DNA from: Capsicum annuum
Lineage: Eukaryota; Streptophyta; Magnoliopsida; Solanales; Solanaceae
Reading direction: 5' to 3'
DNA: 64,000 bases
NCBI RefSeq assembly: GCF_002878395.1
Contig: NC_061116.1
Location: 127,461,495 to 127,525,494, forward strand
Positions 1 through 11,971 of the stretch are shown here, piece by piece. A program made the position numbers and the translations under genes. Each line of letters starts with the position of its first letter. Position 1 is the stretch's first letter. The notes beneath the pieces are model-generated. The model made no database searches, had not been told where the DNA came from, and saw nothing but the letters and a program-made list of their open reading frames with translations.

Positions 1-112
1 GGGTCCTTACAACTCATAATGATAGCCTACGACTCGCAGGGTGAGTTTTAATAAACACAGTGAGGATAAATTTTTTAGAAATTTTGATCAACCAAAAATT
101 TGAGGTGTTGAA
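1..112 (-). repeat. LTR terminus of a minus-strand chromovirus (cut by window start)
   Basis: This stretch matches 55,445-55,554, the last part of the LTR that starts at 53,358. It ends in GTTGAA where the other copy has GTTACA. The next five bases, GTAAT, are the same in both copies, so the LTR edge and its flank are shared. Only the tail of the LTR is in the window. The orientation is taken from the better preserved copy. Confidence 0.7.
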
Positions 113-620
113 GTAATCATTCTATACAAAGTGGTTGGAGGAAAAAAACACAAAAGATGTCTTGTTTTTATTTATGTAGGCATACTTGCGCTCCTCCTAC
201 TCCTCAAATAGACAAAAATGTCAACAATAAGTACGATTGTAACAAATTCCAAGTAAAGCCTGAACACGTGGTGTATTAAGTCGATAAATATTATTGGGGC
301 ATAGTAGACCTAAAAGACATCACCAAAAACTCATAATAGTTGTTATATATCCCGTTAGTTGTCTTAGGGATCTCCTCTACCTAAATACTCAGCTTATTAT
401 AGTGAAATCTTAAGTAAATCATAGAAAACACATCTATACCCTAAATATTGTCAAATAGGTCAATGATACGGGCTTATGATAACTATTCTTTACTTTTACC
501 TTATTTAGCTACCAATATTCTGTACACACCCACATAGAGCCATCCTTATTCTTTAAAAATAAAAATAGAGCACCCGAAGGTGAGATACTAGATGTGCCAT
601 ACTTTCGATGCTTAAAACAA
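113..620 (-). pseudogene. Chromovirus reverse transcriptase fragment (copy 1)
   Basis: This is a minus-strand remnant of the RT domain of a Ty3/gypsy polyprotein, which would copy element RNA into DNA. It aligns base for base with 55,555-56,060, where the reading is clearer (a PWGA block, then a KNKDG block, then an IDYR-like block). Here stops and frameshifts break every frame. The fragment stops abruptly at the LTR tail at 112, so the LTR-bearing element probably inserted into this older RT. Its other half is not in the window. Confidence 0.6.
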
Positions 621-912
621 GGAAAATATGAAAATACTTAGATAGTTTTATTTGACATGATATGCATTTGTGTTGATTTTGTGACAAAATAGAGTTTAGA
701 GCTAAGTATAAAAAAATGATGAATAGTTGCTGAGAAGCTACCTACGAGCTAACCTGAGGCTCATAGGTAGTACCTACGGTCCATAAGTGGACACATAGGT
801 TGAGGTCCTGTAGATTTGGAAGATTGCTAACTTATTTTGATCCCCATGAAGCCTAGCTACGAGCCATAGGTACAACCAAAAGCCCATGGGTTTCCTCATA
901 AGTAGGTGTTCT
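621..912. repeat. Non-coding retroelement remnant with inverted repeat
   Basis: There is no coding sequence. The segment matches 56,061-56,357. It contains a 12-base inverted repeat at 738-749 and 759-770 around a 9-base loop. There is one mismatch here, and the repeat is perfect at 56,184-56,216. It lies between the RT scrap and the following LTR. Confidence 0.5.
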
Positions 913-3255
913 TACAGTACCCCATAATTTTTCCTAGCTTAGAATCAACCCAAAAATGACAAGGAGTAGCTTTTAGAATAAGTGATGTTTAGCTCATATG
1001 AAATTCTTTAGATTTGGACTTTCCATGATGTAGGAAATTGAATTATCTTTCCAACAATAAACGATTCGCCTAAATCCAGTAACCGCATAAGAAGTTATGG
1101 CTATTTAAAGTTTCAATCATAAAACACCATCATTTAGACCCTTAGCGCGCCACAGAAAAGTGTCAAATCCTAATTGTTATTTTCCAGTGGCCCTCCGCGA
1201 TATTGGCATGTCATAGAGAGGGCAAATTTCCCAGTTGTCAATTTCCAGAGGTCCAACGTGATAATGGTGCATCGCGCCATGTGACGAAATGGCATTCTAA
1301 AGGGGAACCACGATGACTCTGCATCGCAGAGTTTGCCTAGTTTCTAGTTGTCATTTTCCAGTGGGCCCCACAATAGTGGTGCATAGCGGTGGCAACCCAG
1401 ATCGGGAAAATATATATTTTTTAGTTCCATTTAAAACTTTAAATGGGGTATTTTGGTAAATTACCCAGCCTCCAATCCATCCAAAAATAGAAGATATCAT
1501 ATTTGAGAGCACTTTATGCTCCATTCATCATTCTCTCTTACACAAAATCCTAAGGTTCATACTTCCTCTCTAAGAAACTCAAGAATTCCTCCATTAACTC
1601 TCCAAGATAAGTTATGACTGAGGATTCCCAATACAAGAACACTAAGAATTCATCTCCAAAGCATCCATAGGAATCAAAGATTCTATCTTTTTATCAAAGA
1701 TCATCAATTAAGGTATGTGTGGTTTGAACAAGGATAATTGTTTCATCCTTGTGCCCAAAACTTTATTTTATTTACAAATTTACTGCAATTTATATTATTT
1801 CTCATGAAATTTAAGTTAGGGTTTATACCCATTATCATTCCTTGCAAGATAATGAGATTATCCATGATTTAGAGGTTGAAATACATGATTATGTTTATGT
1901 TTCCATGCATATTGCTGAAATTTCCAGATTTTAAGATGATTTATGAATGTTATCATTACCAAGTTTGATTTTTTAGATGTTTTAACATGAGATTGATGCT
2001 TGGGTCAATAGACCCCATTTAAAGATTGTTGTTTCAAGATTGTTTGCGCTATAAGCACCTCATGACTAGATTATTTTTAGATTTTAGTTAAAGAATCCAC
2101 TTTATTTCAGAAAACTTGAGATTTAAAGAAAAGCAAAGCATAGTTGGATTTCTGTGAACCTTTGTGTAAATTTTAAATGGGATTTCTTAAGATTTTGAGC
2201 ATGAGATTGGACATAGTATTTAACACCAAGATGGGTAAGTTACTATGATTTCATTCCCCAGAACTACGTGCCAACGTAGGTACAAATTATCATATTTTTC
2301 CCACTTCTACGTGGATTACTCATATTGTGATCACACAAATTAGAATGTTCTATTCTGATGGCAAGGGTAGAACAGCCCTACCTAATGGGGGGCATTTGTG
2401 GGAATCCATAGATGCTCGCATGGTGTATTATCGGTTAGAAGAACCTCCCAAAAGATGTCCCCCTTTCTTAAAAAGTTTATTGATTTAAAGCCTTAAAATA
2501 GACAGAATATATTTTCAGACTTCACTTAACCTACGTGATTTGAGAAATAGAATAGAACTAGAGATTTTAGAACTAAGTGTGATGACTCATAAGATTTTGA
2601 TTACATGTTTTATTATTCAATTTTTTCATCCAAATTTTAGATTATTCAAGCCTAAGTGAGTCATTTACATTAGTATGTATGATTTTATAAATTGTGATGA
2701 TATTGTTTACTTATTTTATGCACCCTCATATACTCAATACATCATCAAAGTACTGATATACATATATGTCTATGTGCTACATTGTCTCATAATATTGGTT
2801 TAGATGCTCAGTCTTAGCAGTGTGAATGATTTTCAAGCATCTCTTCCACATTCCTGCAGTTGGTGACTCCTTATAGTTTGGGTACTTAGCTTCTTACACT
2901 TTCAATTTATTAGCAGATGTTTCTCATTTTATTTTTTAGATATTTTAAGTCAGCTGGGGCCTATCCCAGTGATTCTCTAGATTCAGATAGTAGAGGCTTG
3001 TCGGACTACTAGTTTCAACGTTAGACTTTTGATTCAGTATTATGATTTTCACTATTGTCTTACCAAGATTTATGAGATTCCTATATTTTAGAGAAGAATT
3101 CCGCATCTATTATGTTTTCATACCCATATTTCCTTATTTTTAGATCTAGATTTAGAAAAGGCAGCCAGGGTTAGCTCAGGACTACTTGTAGTTTGGAGCA
3201 CCATATGGCGTTCTGGGAATCAGATTTCGAGGCGTTATATTTATATTGTCTAAGA
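913..3255 (+). repeat. Plus-strand chromovirus LTR (copy 1)
   Basis: A long terminal repeat of about 2.3 kb. Its left edge corresponds to TGTAATACCCC at 56,358 in the second copy; here it is mutated to a TACAGTACCCC-like form. A degenerate primer-binding site follows at about 3,262. About 1,178-1,400 holds three degenerate tandem blocks, each opening with a TTGTCATTTTCCAG-like phrase followed by a GC-rich segment. No open frame is present. The right edge is approximate because the terminal CA is not clear. The internal region that should follow is replaced by an Athila-type LTR from about 3,329. Confidence 0.65.
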
Positions 3256-3261
3256 TTTTTT

Positions 3262-3285
3262 TGTTATCCATGAGCCTAGTTAATC
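3262..3285 (+). other. Degenerate initiator-Met tRNA primer-binding site
   Basis: The sequence TGTTATCCATGAGCC resembles the plant Ty3/gypsy site TGGTATCAGAGC and lies just after the LTR. It is followed by leader-like sequence up to about 3,328. The match is partial, so the call relies mainly on position. Confidence 0.45.
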
Positions 3286-3328
3286 CCTGTAGTTTCAACC
3301 TATGACCCGTAGGCTGCCTCGTGGTTGG

Positions 3329-4259
3329 TGCCGACAAAAGTTTCCTAAACTATTTACGATAGGTTTTCAAATATATCTATAAATACCCCTTAGATGTTTT
3401 ATTATCAATTTATTCACCTTATCCACTTTTTACATAATTTTGAGTTCTGATATACATTATTGATATTGAAATTATTTTTCATAATTTTTAGGGTTTACTA
3501 TTAATTTGAGATTTTGAGTTTTCATTCTTATTCTTCATAAGTTCATCCTCTTGCTTTAATCTATGAATTTTATGATTATTCTTACAATCATGAATAGCTA
3601 GGCTCCATTACAAGGGCTTTGGAAATCTTGATGTATTAACAAAGATGGTGAAGTACAAAGTCATTCTAAATTGGTGTTCTTGCGTGTATTGGGATTTTAT
3701 TCATTTTGATTATTTTCTTAACTATTTCAAATGTCAAGAACTCTTCTGTATTTGATACTTGCTTGGGAGAGATATAAATATTAGGAAAAAGAAGTCACAA
3801 CAGTAGTTTGAATCTATCAACCTTCATCCAATTAACTTTTGACCCAGAGGAGATAGTTAATCTGAGATCGAATAGAAGGGTTGGTAATGTGACTCTCTAA
3901 GATTAAGAGGAGATAAGGGTAATTCAATAAAACGAAGGTCGAGAGATGGTTAGGGGAAACATAACTTGTTAGAAATTGTATGCAAACATCAAAAAATTTT
4001 GACAAGAACACACAGTCTATGGAGTTATTTAATCAAAGAGAACACAATCCTATAGATCGTCTCATATTGATAACAACCCTAATTGCCGCATTTTTAAAGT
4101 TAGTATTATTTTCACAAAACTCCCTTTTACTTTCTATAATTTCCAATTACTCATGAGAAATTTTTGACCTATTTATTATGGGATCGACCCCACTTTGTTG
4201 GGTTCTATAGTTGATAGGTTACTCCTTTATACTTTTACATAGGTGTAATTTAGGAAACA
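3329..4259 (+). repeat. 5' LTR of Athila-type element (copy 1)
   Basis: The LTR runs from about TGCCGACAAAAG to ..GGAAACA. A TATAAATA box lies at 3,378-3,385, about 50 bases inside the LTR. The end is fixed by the tRNA-Asp-like primer site at 4,267. The left edge is approximate. This whole LTR is absent from the second copy of the duplication, which jumps from the equivalent of 3,045 to that of 5,437. Confidence 0.55.
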
Positions 4260-4266
4260 TTAAATG

Positions 4267-4290
4267 TTGGCATCATTACCGAGGAATACC
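4267..4290 (+). other. Athila/Tat primer-binding site (tRNA-Asp type)
   Basis: TGGCATCATTACCGAGGA matches the usual TGGCGCCGTTGCCGGGGA at 13 of 18 bases, and every mismatch is a transition. It sits a few bases after the LTR end, as expected for minus-strand DNA priming. Confidence 0.7.
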
Positions 4291-4379
4291 ATTACAAATT
4301 GATTGATTGAGGTTGTTAAAGTTGTTGGTCTCATTTGTTGATGTTTTGTTTTCTATGATTTCTAGATCACATACTGATG

Positions 4380-6110
4380 TATGAACAATACTAGGAGTTA
4401 AGGCAATCCCTTAATTCCATGTGATCCTAAGCTTGAACAAAACTTATGATAGAATTGTAAGATCGAGAGAGTAAAAGAATATGATAAAGGAGCCTAGCAT
4501 AAAAAGGTTTGTGATGACCCAGTTGGATTAAATCATCTATCTCCATATGGTATTAACAAATTGCTAAGCAAGCTTAGGCTTGGTTAATAGTCAAAGAAAA
4601 TGCTACGTTAGCACTTGCCCAATGTCCTAAAGAATGGGATAGAAAAAAAGTAAAAAAATAGTCAAGTAGTACTCAACAGAGATAGAGTTAGAAAGAATGG
4701 AGTTCAATTACCAGTACATTAATATTTTCATTTTTATAATAATCTAGAAGAAGATCTAAGGTTTGTGGAACCAATTGAGACAAGTGCTATTATTCTTCCA
4801 GAACTGCCCTAAGGAATTAAATTTGATATTGCAAGTGCAATAATAAAACTACTGAATTTGAAGGGAGTATTTGTTGGTTTGCCTACTAATGATGTAAACA
4901 TACATATTATGAATTTTGTAGGGATTTTAACTTCATACAATCTACTGGGGGTGAGTCAGAAAGTTGTACAACTCAGGTTATTCCCATTCTGTCTAACAGG
5001 TAAAGCAATGTTGTGGTTAGGATAGCTACCTTATAGGTCTATTACTACTTGGAATAAGTTGAGGATACAATTATTTCAAAGTCAATCTATTAGATATGGT
5101 TAAGGTTTAACATAAAGTTGATGAATGCTCCAAATCATAGAATCATGAGAAGAAATTTGTTGGAGATATTCCATTGAGCCTTGAATGCAAAAGCAAGGCT
5201 TTACTTGATACTATTGCAAGCAAACCATTTATGAGTCGTTAATGGGATCAGGCATTGGACATCTTAGACAAAATTAAACCAATAGAGTGTAGCATACTTA
5301 AGAAGTAGATAAGGCAGCCAATACTTATACTATTGGTGCTTATAGTGAGTATAGACATAGATAGGATAGTGGCTATAGAGGTAGAATAGTTGAGGACTGA
5401 GATTAGGTTGCTTACTAAACAATTTTCAGCTATTGGAGTAGAAATGGTGAATATTATTGGAGCAAGAGTCAAATCTTCTAAACATGATGAGCTTGATTTT
5501 GAGTAGAAAGTGAAATACTTAGATAAAAAGATGAAGGGTTTTTGAGCCAAGGGCCAAGGGTCTAATCAAGACACTTAGAACTCAATGTAAGAGAATCAAG
5601 ATTGAAACTCCTATAGAGCAGGTATAGGTACATGAGTAGAGAGTGTAATAGTGACTAGGTTAAAAAGGATAATTATAAAAAGAAGAGCAGTCTTTATATT
5701 CCACCAGGGAACCATGATGCTGACTCAAGAATAGAAAAACTAGTTGCTAAGCTGGTTAATGATTTAGAGAACTAACAGATTTGCCTTTGGGTTATTAAGA
5801 CAAATATATCAAGATTGAGCTAGAAAGTAGAATCACATGCCACTATGATTAAGTAGCTTGAGCAATAGTTTGGGAAGATGTCGACTATATTGAATCAACA
5901 TCAATCGATCACCCATCCTAGAAATTCTATTCCAACTCCAAATAATGACAATAATGACCTAGTCATCACCACTTGAAGTGGTAAAAGACTTTTGATCCAC
6001 CTATGTTGTGGTTGATGAGGTAAGGAATAATACTATAGATGTTGATGATACACCTAAAATTAAAACTAAGAAGTTGATAACTAATGGAGAGACATTGAAT
6101 AAATTGACAA
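4380..6110 (+). pseudogene. Athila-type gag (copy 1), degenerate
   Basis: This is a remnant of the capsid-forming Gag of an Athila-lineage Ty3/gypsy element. The best stretch is about 4,890-5,100, where one frame gives HIMNFVGI, then VVQLRLFPF, then TTWNKLR. These match the retrotransposon gag family order (HI-NF, RLRLFPFSL, W-L, TTW-L). A TAG interrupts the block just after the tryptophan region, and many more stops and shifts follow. From 5,437 onward the sequence also exists in the second copy (58,500 on). No zinc knuckle is visible. A minus-strand open frame at 5,248-5,550 is only a shadow of this region. Confidence 0.65.
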
Positions 6111-6179
6111 GTTTAGAGAAATAATATGATAATAATTAAAAAAAAAGGGCAAAAAGGTCATACCAGTGTTGAAACCCAT

Positions 6180-6960
6180 TCCATGACCTCGCCTACCTCT
6201 TTCTGAAAGGTTGAAAAAGAAAGTAAAAGAAGGAAAATATCAAAAATTCATATCGATGTTGAAGGAATTATCTGTTAATATACCTCTTGTGGAAGGTTTA
6301 TAGTAGATGCTTGTTTATGCAAAATTCATGAAGGATTTAGTGACTAAGAAAACAATGGTGAGTTTTAAGCTTGTTGATATTATGCACCACTGCAATATCA
6401 TTGTCTTGCAATATTTTGTTAAGAAGAAGTATCCCAGAGCTTTCACTATTCTTTGTACTATTGGGTCCTTAAGTTTTTCACAAGAATTAAGTAATTTTAA
6501 GCTAGCATTAATCTAGTGCCACTAGTTATATGTTGACCTTTATGTGACTATTGACGGCTGATTGTATTGTAAGAAGCTGATTAGTATATTATCTAATATG
6601 TTGGTAAAGGTATCTTCTTTCATATTACTAGCCAAATTTGTGATTCTCAATTATGAGGTAAATTTTGATGTCCCCATCATCATAAAAAGCCCCTTTCTAA
6701 CCACGAGTAGGGCATTGGTTGACAAAGATATAGGAAAGTTAAAATTCAAGATTAATGATGGACATGTCACTTTTAATATGTGCCAATCGATAAGACAATC
6801 AAAGGATATATTTCTAGTTTTTGTTATAGATAGCGTAGATAAAGATGAAGTAATTGTACCCATTAGGAAGAGACTTGGTGTCGAGGTTTTGACGAAAGTG
6901 ATCATGAATTTTGACAGAGACAATGTCAATTAATATAATGAGATGATGAGCACACCTGTT
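6180..6960 (+). pseudogene. Athila-type protease region (copy 1)
   Basis: This is the aspartic protease segment of the polyprotein. The open stretch at 6,307-6,516 starts YAKFMKDLVTKK, a typical Athila block upstream of protease. The stretch at 6,562-6,933 holds the downstream part (LVKVSSFI, then PFLTTSRALVD, then FKINDGHVTFN). The active-site aspartate loop should lie near 6,500-6,515. It reads KLALI and is followed at once by two TAG stops. The same two stops occur in the second copy, so the common ancestor was already dead. By hand count, 91 of 123 residues are identical between the copies in the second stretch. Confidence 0.75.
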
Positions 6961-7199
6961 GAAAAAGGTTCTTATACTTATGCACTAAATAAGTTAGATC
7001 TTGATTTGAAGAATAGAGAAACCTCACTAGCTCATCCATCTATTGACGAGCCACCAGTTTTGGATATGAAAATCCTTCCCTAGCATTTTTTGTATGCATT
7101 ATTTGGGGCCAATATTACCTTATCGATTATTATTGCAGCTGATTTCTTAGATTTTTGTGTTGAAGCCTTCATTTTGGAAAAGTTTTAATGGGCTATATT

Positions 7200-8570
7200 G
7201 CTAATATTTTTGAAATTCCACCAAAAATATGCACTCATAAGATTCATCTTGAACTGAAGTGTGTTCCTAGAATTAAGCATCAATGTTACTTAAATCCACC
7301 TAACAAGAGGTGGTGAAAAAGAGGTTATCAAATGGTTAGATGTAGGTATGGTTTACGCTATTTCTGACAAAAAGCAGGTGAGCTCGATTCAGTGTGTGCC
7401 AAAAAAAGTGGGATCATTGTGGTCCCCAACAAGAATAATGAGTTAGTTCCTATGAGACTAGTCATTGGATGATGAGTGTGTATGAATTATCGAGAGTTGT
7501 ATACTTGGATGTAGAAAGAACACTTTCCTATGCCATTTATGGACTAGTGTTTGACTGTCTTGCAGGTAGAGCATTGTATTATTTTCTCGATGGTTATTTG
7601 GGGTATAATCATAATTCTATTGCCCCCAAGACCAAAGGAAGACTAATTCACTTGTCCGTATGGTATGTTTGGATTTAAGAGGATGCCTTTTGGTCTTTCT
7701 AATGCTCCCACCACTTTTCAGTGTTGCATGATGTCTATATTTTCTTATAGAGTGAAGGATATTCATGGATGATTTCTCTATTATTGGAGACTCTTTTTAT
7801 GACTGTTTAGCTAACTTGGGTAATGCACTACAAAGATGTGAGGAGTGCAACCTATTTCTAAATTGGGAGAAGTGTCACTTCATGGTCAAAGAGGGAGTCA
7901 TTCTTGGGCACAAAATTTCAAAGAAAGGGGTAGATATTGAGATGGTTAAAATTGAGGTGATTGAAAAATTACCTCCACTAATTTCTCTAAAAGGTATTTA
8001 GAGTTTCTTAGGTCATGTGGGTTTTTATAGGTGATTCATAAAGGAATACTCTAAGATTTCTAATCCATTATGCAAGCTGTTAGAGAAGGAGGTGATGTTT
8101 ATTTCAAATGATTCCTATCTCAAGGATTTTCAGTGCCTTAAAGACATGTTGATAACAAATCCTATTATTTTGTCTCTGGATTGGACCCTTCCATTATAGG
8201 TGATATATGACACCAGTGGTATATGATTAAGATCTATCCTAGGCTAAAGATGCGAGAAGATAATTTATCCTATGTATTATTCCAGCAAAGCACTCAACCC
8301 ATCACAAAAAATTACATAGTTATTAAACAAGAGTTGCTCGTGGTGGTGTTTGTTTTTGAGAAGTTTTGATCCTATTTGATTGGTACCAAAGTCATTGTGC
8401 ACACTGATCATATTGATCTTAGGTACCTAATAGCAAAGAAGTATGCTAAACCTAGATTAATCAAATGGGTACTATTACTGCAAGAATTTGTCTTTGAGCT
8501 TAAGGATAAAAAAGGCACAGAAAATTAGGTTGTAGACCATCTATCCCACCTAGAAAATGAGGCGATGCTT
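7200..8570 (+). pseudogene. Athila-type reverse transcriptase and RNase H (copy 1)
   Basis: Order of visible blocks: a VVKWLD-like connection near 7,325; the RT palm around 7,460-7,760; the catalytic motif FMDDFSI near 7,760-7,785 inside the open stretch 7,765-8,001; an NWEKCHFMV block; and a GHKIS block. RNase H starts near 8,190 and ends with LLLQEFVFE and DHLSHLENE near 8,480-8,565. Stops include one in the GFYR-FIKEYSK block near 8,030 that recurs in the second copy. The frame changes several times. The domain order fits Ty3/gypsy pol. Confidence 0.8.
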
Positions 8571-8599
8571 AAGATAGGATATTTGCTTGAGATAGATGA

Positions 8600-9335
8600 A
8601 ACTCTTTTAGATGAGCATACCTTATCAGCATCACAAAACTTAATATCTTGGTCTGTTGACTTTACCAATTATTTGGCAAGTGACCTCATCCCAGAAAATA
8701 TGTCATTTCTGTAGCAAAAATGATTTATTCATAAGGTACGAAAGTTCTTTTGGGTTGAGCCTTACATATATCTTATGTGCTTCAATGGTGTGATTGGGAG
8801 GAATATTCCCATAGTTGAGATAATGGGTATTTTGGAGGGCTGCCATTCATCTCCAATTGGGGGTCAACATAGAGGTACTCGCACTGCCCACAAAATTGTA
8901 CAATGTTGTTGCTATTGTTTGATGATTTATAAAAATGCATCGACTATGCTTGGTCCTATGAACATTTAAAAAGTCAGGGCGATATCTCATGAAAGCATGA
9001 GCTCTCATGACACTTATTCTTGAGTTTGAAATATTTGATTTATGGGGTCTCGATTTCATGGGTCCATTTGTGAGTTCACATGTTATGAAGTACATTTTGG
9101 TGGTAGTCGACTATGTGTCTAAGCGGGTGGAAGCCTTTGCATTTCCTAATAATGAAGGTTGAAGTGTCACAACATTTTTGAATAATAATGTTTTCTCTCA
9201 ATTTGGTTCTCCATGAGCTATAATCAGTGATGGTGGGTCCTATTTTGACAATTATTTGTTCGATGACCTAATAGAGAAATATAAAGTGAAATATAAGGTG
9301 GAAATACCTTACTATTTTACAAACAAGTGGGTAAT
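8600..9335 (+). pseudogene. Athila-type integrase, truncated (copy 1)
   Basis: The N-terminal zinc-binding part lies at 8,775-8,970 (HSSPIGGQHRGT, then CCCYC). The catalytic core follows, with DLWGF-like and [12 protein letters not shown] segments near 9,040-9,140 and an AIISDGGSYF block near 9,215. The sequence is cut at about 9,331, just before the block that carries the catalytic glutamate. The second copy keeps that block (62,394-62,440). An internal deletion joins 9,331 to the LTR-like segment that follows. Confidence 0.75.
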
Positions 9336-9889
9336 TACAAAATCAATCTACGGAAATAAAAACTAAACTATGATACAAATACAAAAGATAAAGATAAATA
9401 GAATGAAGATAGACTCAATGAGAGAATGAATAGAAAACCAAGGGTATATCAAACCTCCAAACCTCTATTCAAAATCAATAAAGGCACTTAACTACTACGG
9501 AGAACTCAAGGGAATTACATGATCGAGCAACCCATATTTCAAAATAAAGTTTCAACAGAAGCTATTCCACATTTACCTCACACTCTTATAAGAGTATACA
9601 TTCATAATTCTTCAAAATATACTTACTAACATAAAATAAGGTCCTATTTATAGTGTAGGTTAATTATTACATATTATAGGCCCAAAAGTAACCTATTTAG
9701 GAAAAACAAAGCATAAAAGCCCATTAAACATTTACTTGAGATTTTCTAGAGCATGTGGGACATACATAGGGTGCATAGTAGGCTATTTTGACCTGATCTT
9801 CTAGATCTAGAGCAGGTTGGGTGCGCTTTCAAAGTAGATGGGGCACATGTTCTCCTTTAGAGGCCTTTTAGCTAAAAAACCCTAGTTTT
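9336..9889 (-). repeat. LTR-like fragment, minus strand (copy 1)
   Basis: A non-coding segment whose first 150 bases recur at 23,137-23,245 and 63,180-63,310. On the minus strand a CTATAAATAGG box near 9,646-9,656 looks like an LTR promoter, which sets the orientation. It has no open frame. The plus-strand LTR begins immediately after it at 9,890. It may be a remnant of the same element as 22,036-23,245. Confidence 0.5.
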
Positions 9890-11971
9890 TGTACCTTAGA
9901 AATTTTTTTGGAATTCTAATCTCTGGACCCAATTTGACTTATGGGTACAAGCCATATGTTGGGGTATGAATGGTATGGTCTAGTTGTATGGTGACCAGTG
10001 TTGCTTGGTGGGATGGATTTTCGATACTGGAATAGGTACGACTTGGTACGAGTCATATGGTTGGATATAGACCGTTTGGTTCCTTCACTTAACCTTAGAC
10101 TTTTAACTTAAGTTGTATCTAAGTATGAGTTTCTCACCAGGTGCCGTAAGCCATTATATGAGTCGTACCAGAGACTTTTATGGTAGACAGTGCTCAAACC
10201 TTCTGTGTTTTGTCTTGCCAGGAATACGGGTAAAGGGTACGGATGGTATGCTATCAATACAACTTAGGTAGGATGAGTCATACACTTGATAGTGTTAGGT
10301 CAAAGGTTTGAGGCTTAGGGTAGGTGGGTACCACTCGTATCAAAGGGTATGACTGAAAAGGGTTAGTCGTACCCCTATAATGGGATTTTTTGCAACTTAA
10401 CTGAGGGTATTCTGGAAATTTTCCTACTTACCCTAATAAGGCTCCATGACTTCTGACTCACTTGGGAGGCTATTTACTATATTATACTATTCATTAACAC
10501 TTAGAAACTCTTCCTAAAAACTCTATAATTCTCTCAAGAGATTTTGGGCAAGAAAGCTAGGGTTTCAACTAAAAGACAAAATTAGGGATCTTTTTGGTGG
10601 TTTCTCTCCGTCTACATTGTCAATTGTGACATGTTCTGTTCCCTCATTGTAAGTTCAAATTAAAGACATAATTTTATACAATGTTTTTATCATTTGAGTG
10701 TTCTATGATTTTTGGGTTCCAAATATGATTTGGGAGTTTTGGTTATAAATGCTTGGTTTTGATTTTCCCATGTTTTAATTATGGTTTTATATTCATTAAT
10801 GGTGGTTTTGGATAATTGGTTGCATGGGAATAATTCTCTAATAATGTACTTTTGTTTTGGAAATACTATACCCCCAATGTGTTTGATAAAATGTCTATAA
10901 CAATGTTTTTACTATAATATTGGTTTTTTAATGGAAATTATGCATGGTTCAAACTTGGTAATGGAACCCTACGTGATATGAATGGTTTAAATGGTTTTAA
11001 ATTGATTGGAAAGTCCTTTGTGGGCATGGTTTTTGTTAATTAGAAATCATGAAGGGTACATAGAATCCGTTAAACCTATATATAGTTGGTTATGGACAAA
11101 ACATGCAAATTACTATTGGTATGACAATACCACTACTAATGGCCTTCGATATAAATGGTTAATAGATTGGTTGGTTGTGTGGTAATGGTTTTAATTGGGT
11201 AATAATGATGGGGTGTGTAGCAAAGCCATGGAAGGTTGAAGTCTCGAGAGAGGGGAAAACTGGATACTCATATTTGTTGATGTGAGTTTTGGTCGAACTG
11301 ACCGTGTGCATTATGTCACACTTTATATTTAGGGGATGTACTAGTCTTCCCATATTTTCTTCCCTGGTCATGCGAATTCACATATTAGGACCCTTTTAGC
11401 AGGGGGGTCTAAACCCATATAGCTCGTGGGTGGTTTAGGCCATCAAAGCTACACAACCCAGGTAAAGGTTTTAATAGAATGTTAAACCCCGTTCCCTTTC
11501 CTGGTATATATATATATATATATTTATATATATGTATGGTTTGTGTGCATATGGATGGTTTTACTTGGTTTTATAAATGGTATTATTTTATCTTTAGCCT
11601 GAATTTATGCTAGCGTTTACCCGCTAACCCATCTTCGGACGACTGTATATCCACAGTATGTACGAACCGACTATTCTACTCCTCCTATATAGTCATTGAC
11701 TCGGGGACAGAAGTTGGATTGAAGTGGTGAGCTTCTATCTTTCTAGAAGGATCCATTTCATTAGATGGATATTTTTAGACATTTTGATTTATTTTTAGAT
11801 ATTGGTTTTTGCTATGGTTAGGGGCATGTCCAAATTAGATATTGTTACTCTTTTGGTTAGAGACTTTGTGGCACTGCTATGGGTTAGAATGGGCGAGATC
11901 AGTATTGGAGCCAGCCTTAATATTGGCATTGGTCTTGGGGCTAACATCATTTAACATAATTTCTCACTATT
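9890..11971 (+). repeat. Plus-strand chromovirus LTR, left part
   Basis: It begins TGTACCTTAGAA, like other LTR starts in this window, and resumes at 19,603 after the LARD insertion; together the parts make about 2.4 kb. Its last 300 bases resemble 30,738-31,010 on the minus strand, so it belongs to the family of that gag-pol element. A (TA)n microsatellite lies at 11,505-11,533. No primer site or internal coding follows the right end, so it may be a solo LTR. The flanking five bases (GTTTT and CTAGC) do not match. Confidence 0.6.
11505..11533. repeat. (TA)n microsatellite
   Basis: A run of TA dinucleotides with one TTT interruption, inside the LTR. Confidence 0.9.

Noticed and set aside
5248..5550. 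100-codon minus-strand ORF
   Set aside because: It is opposite the degenerate Athila gag. The plus strand has the family similarity and a related stretch in copy 2 is equally shadow-like.
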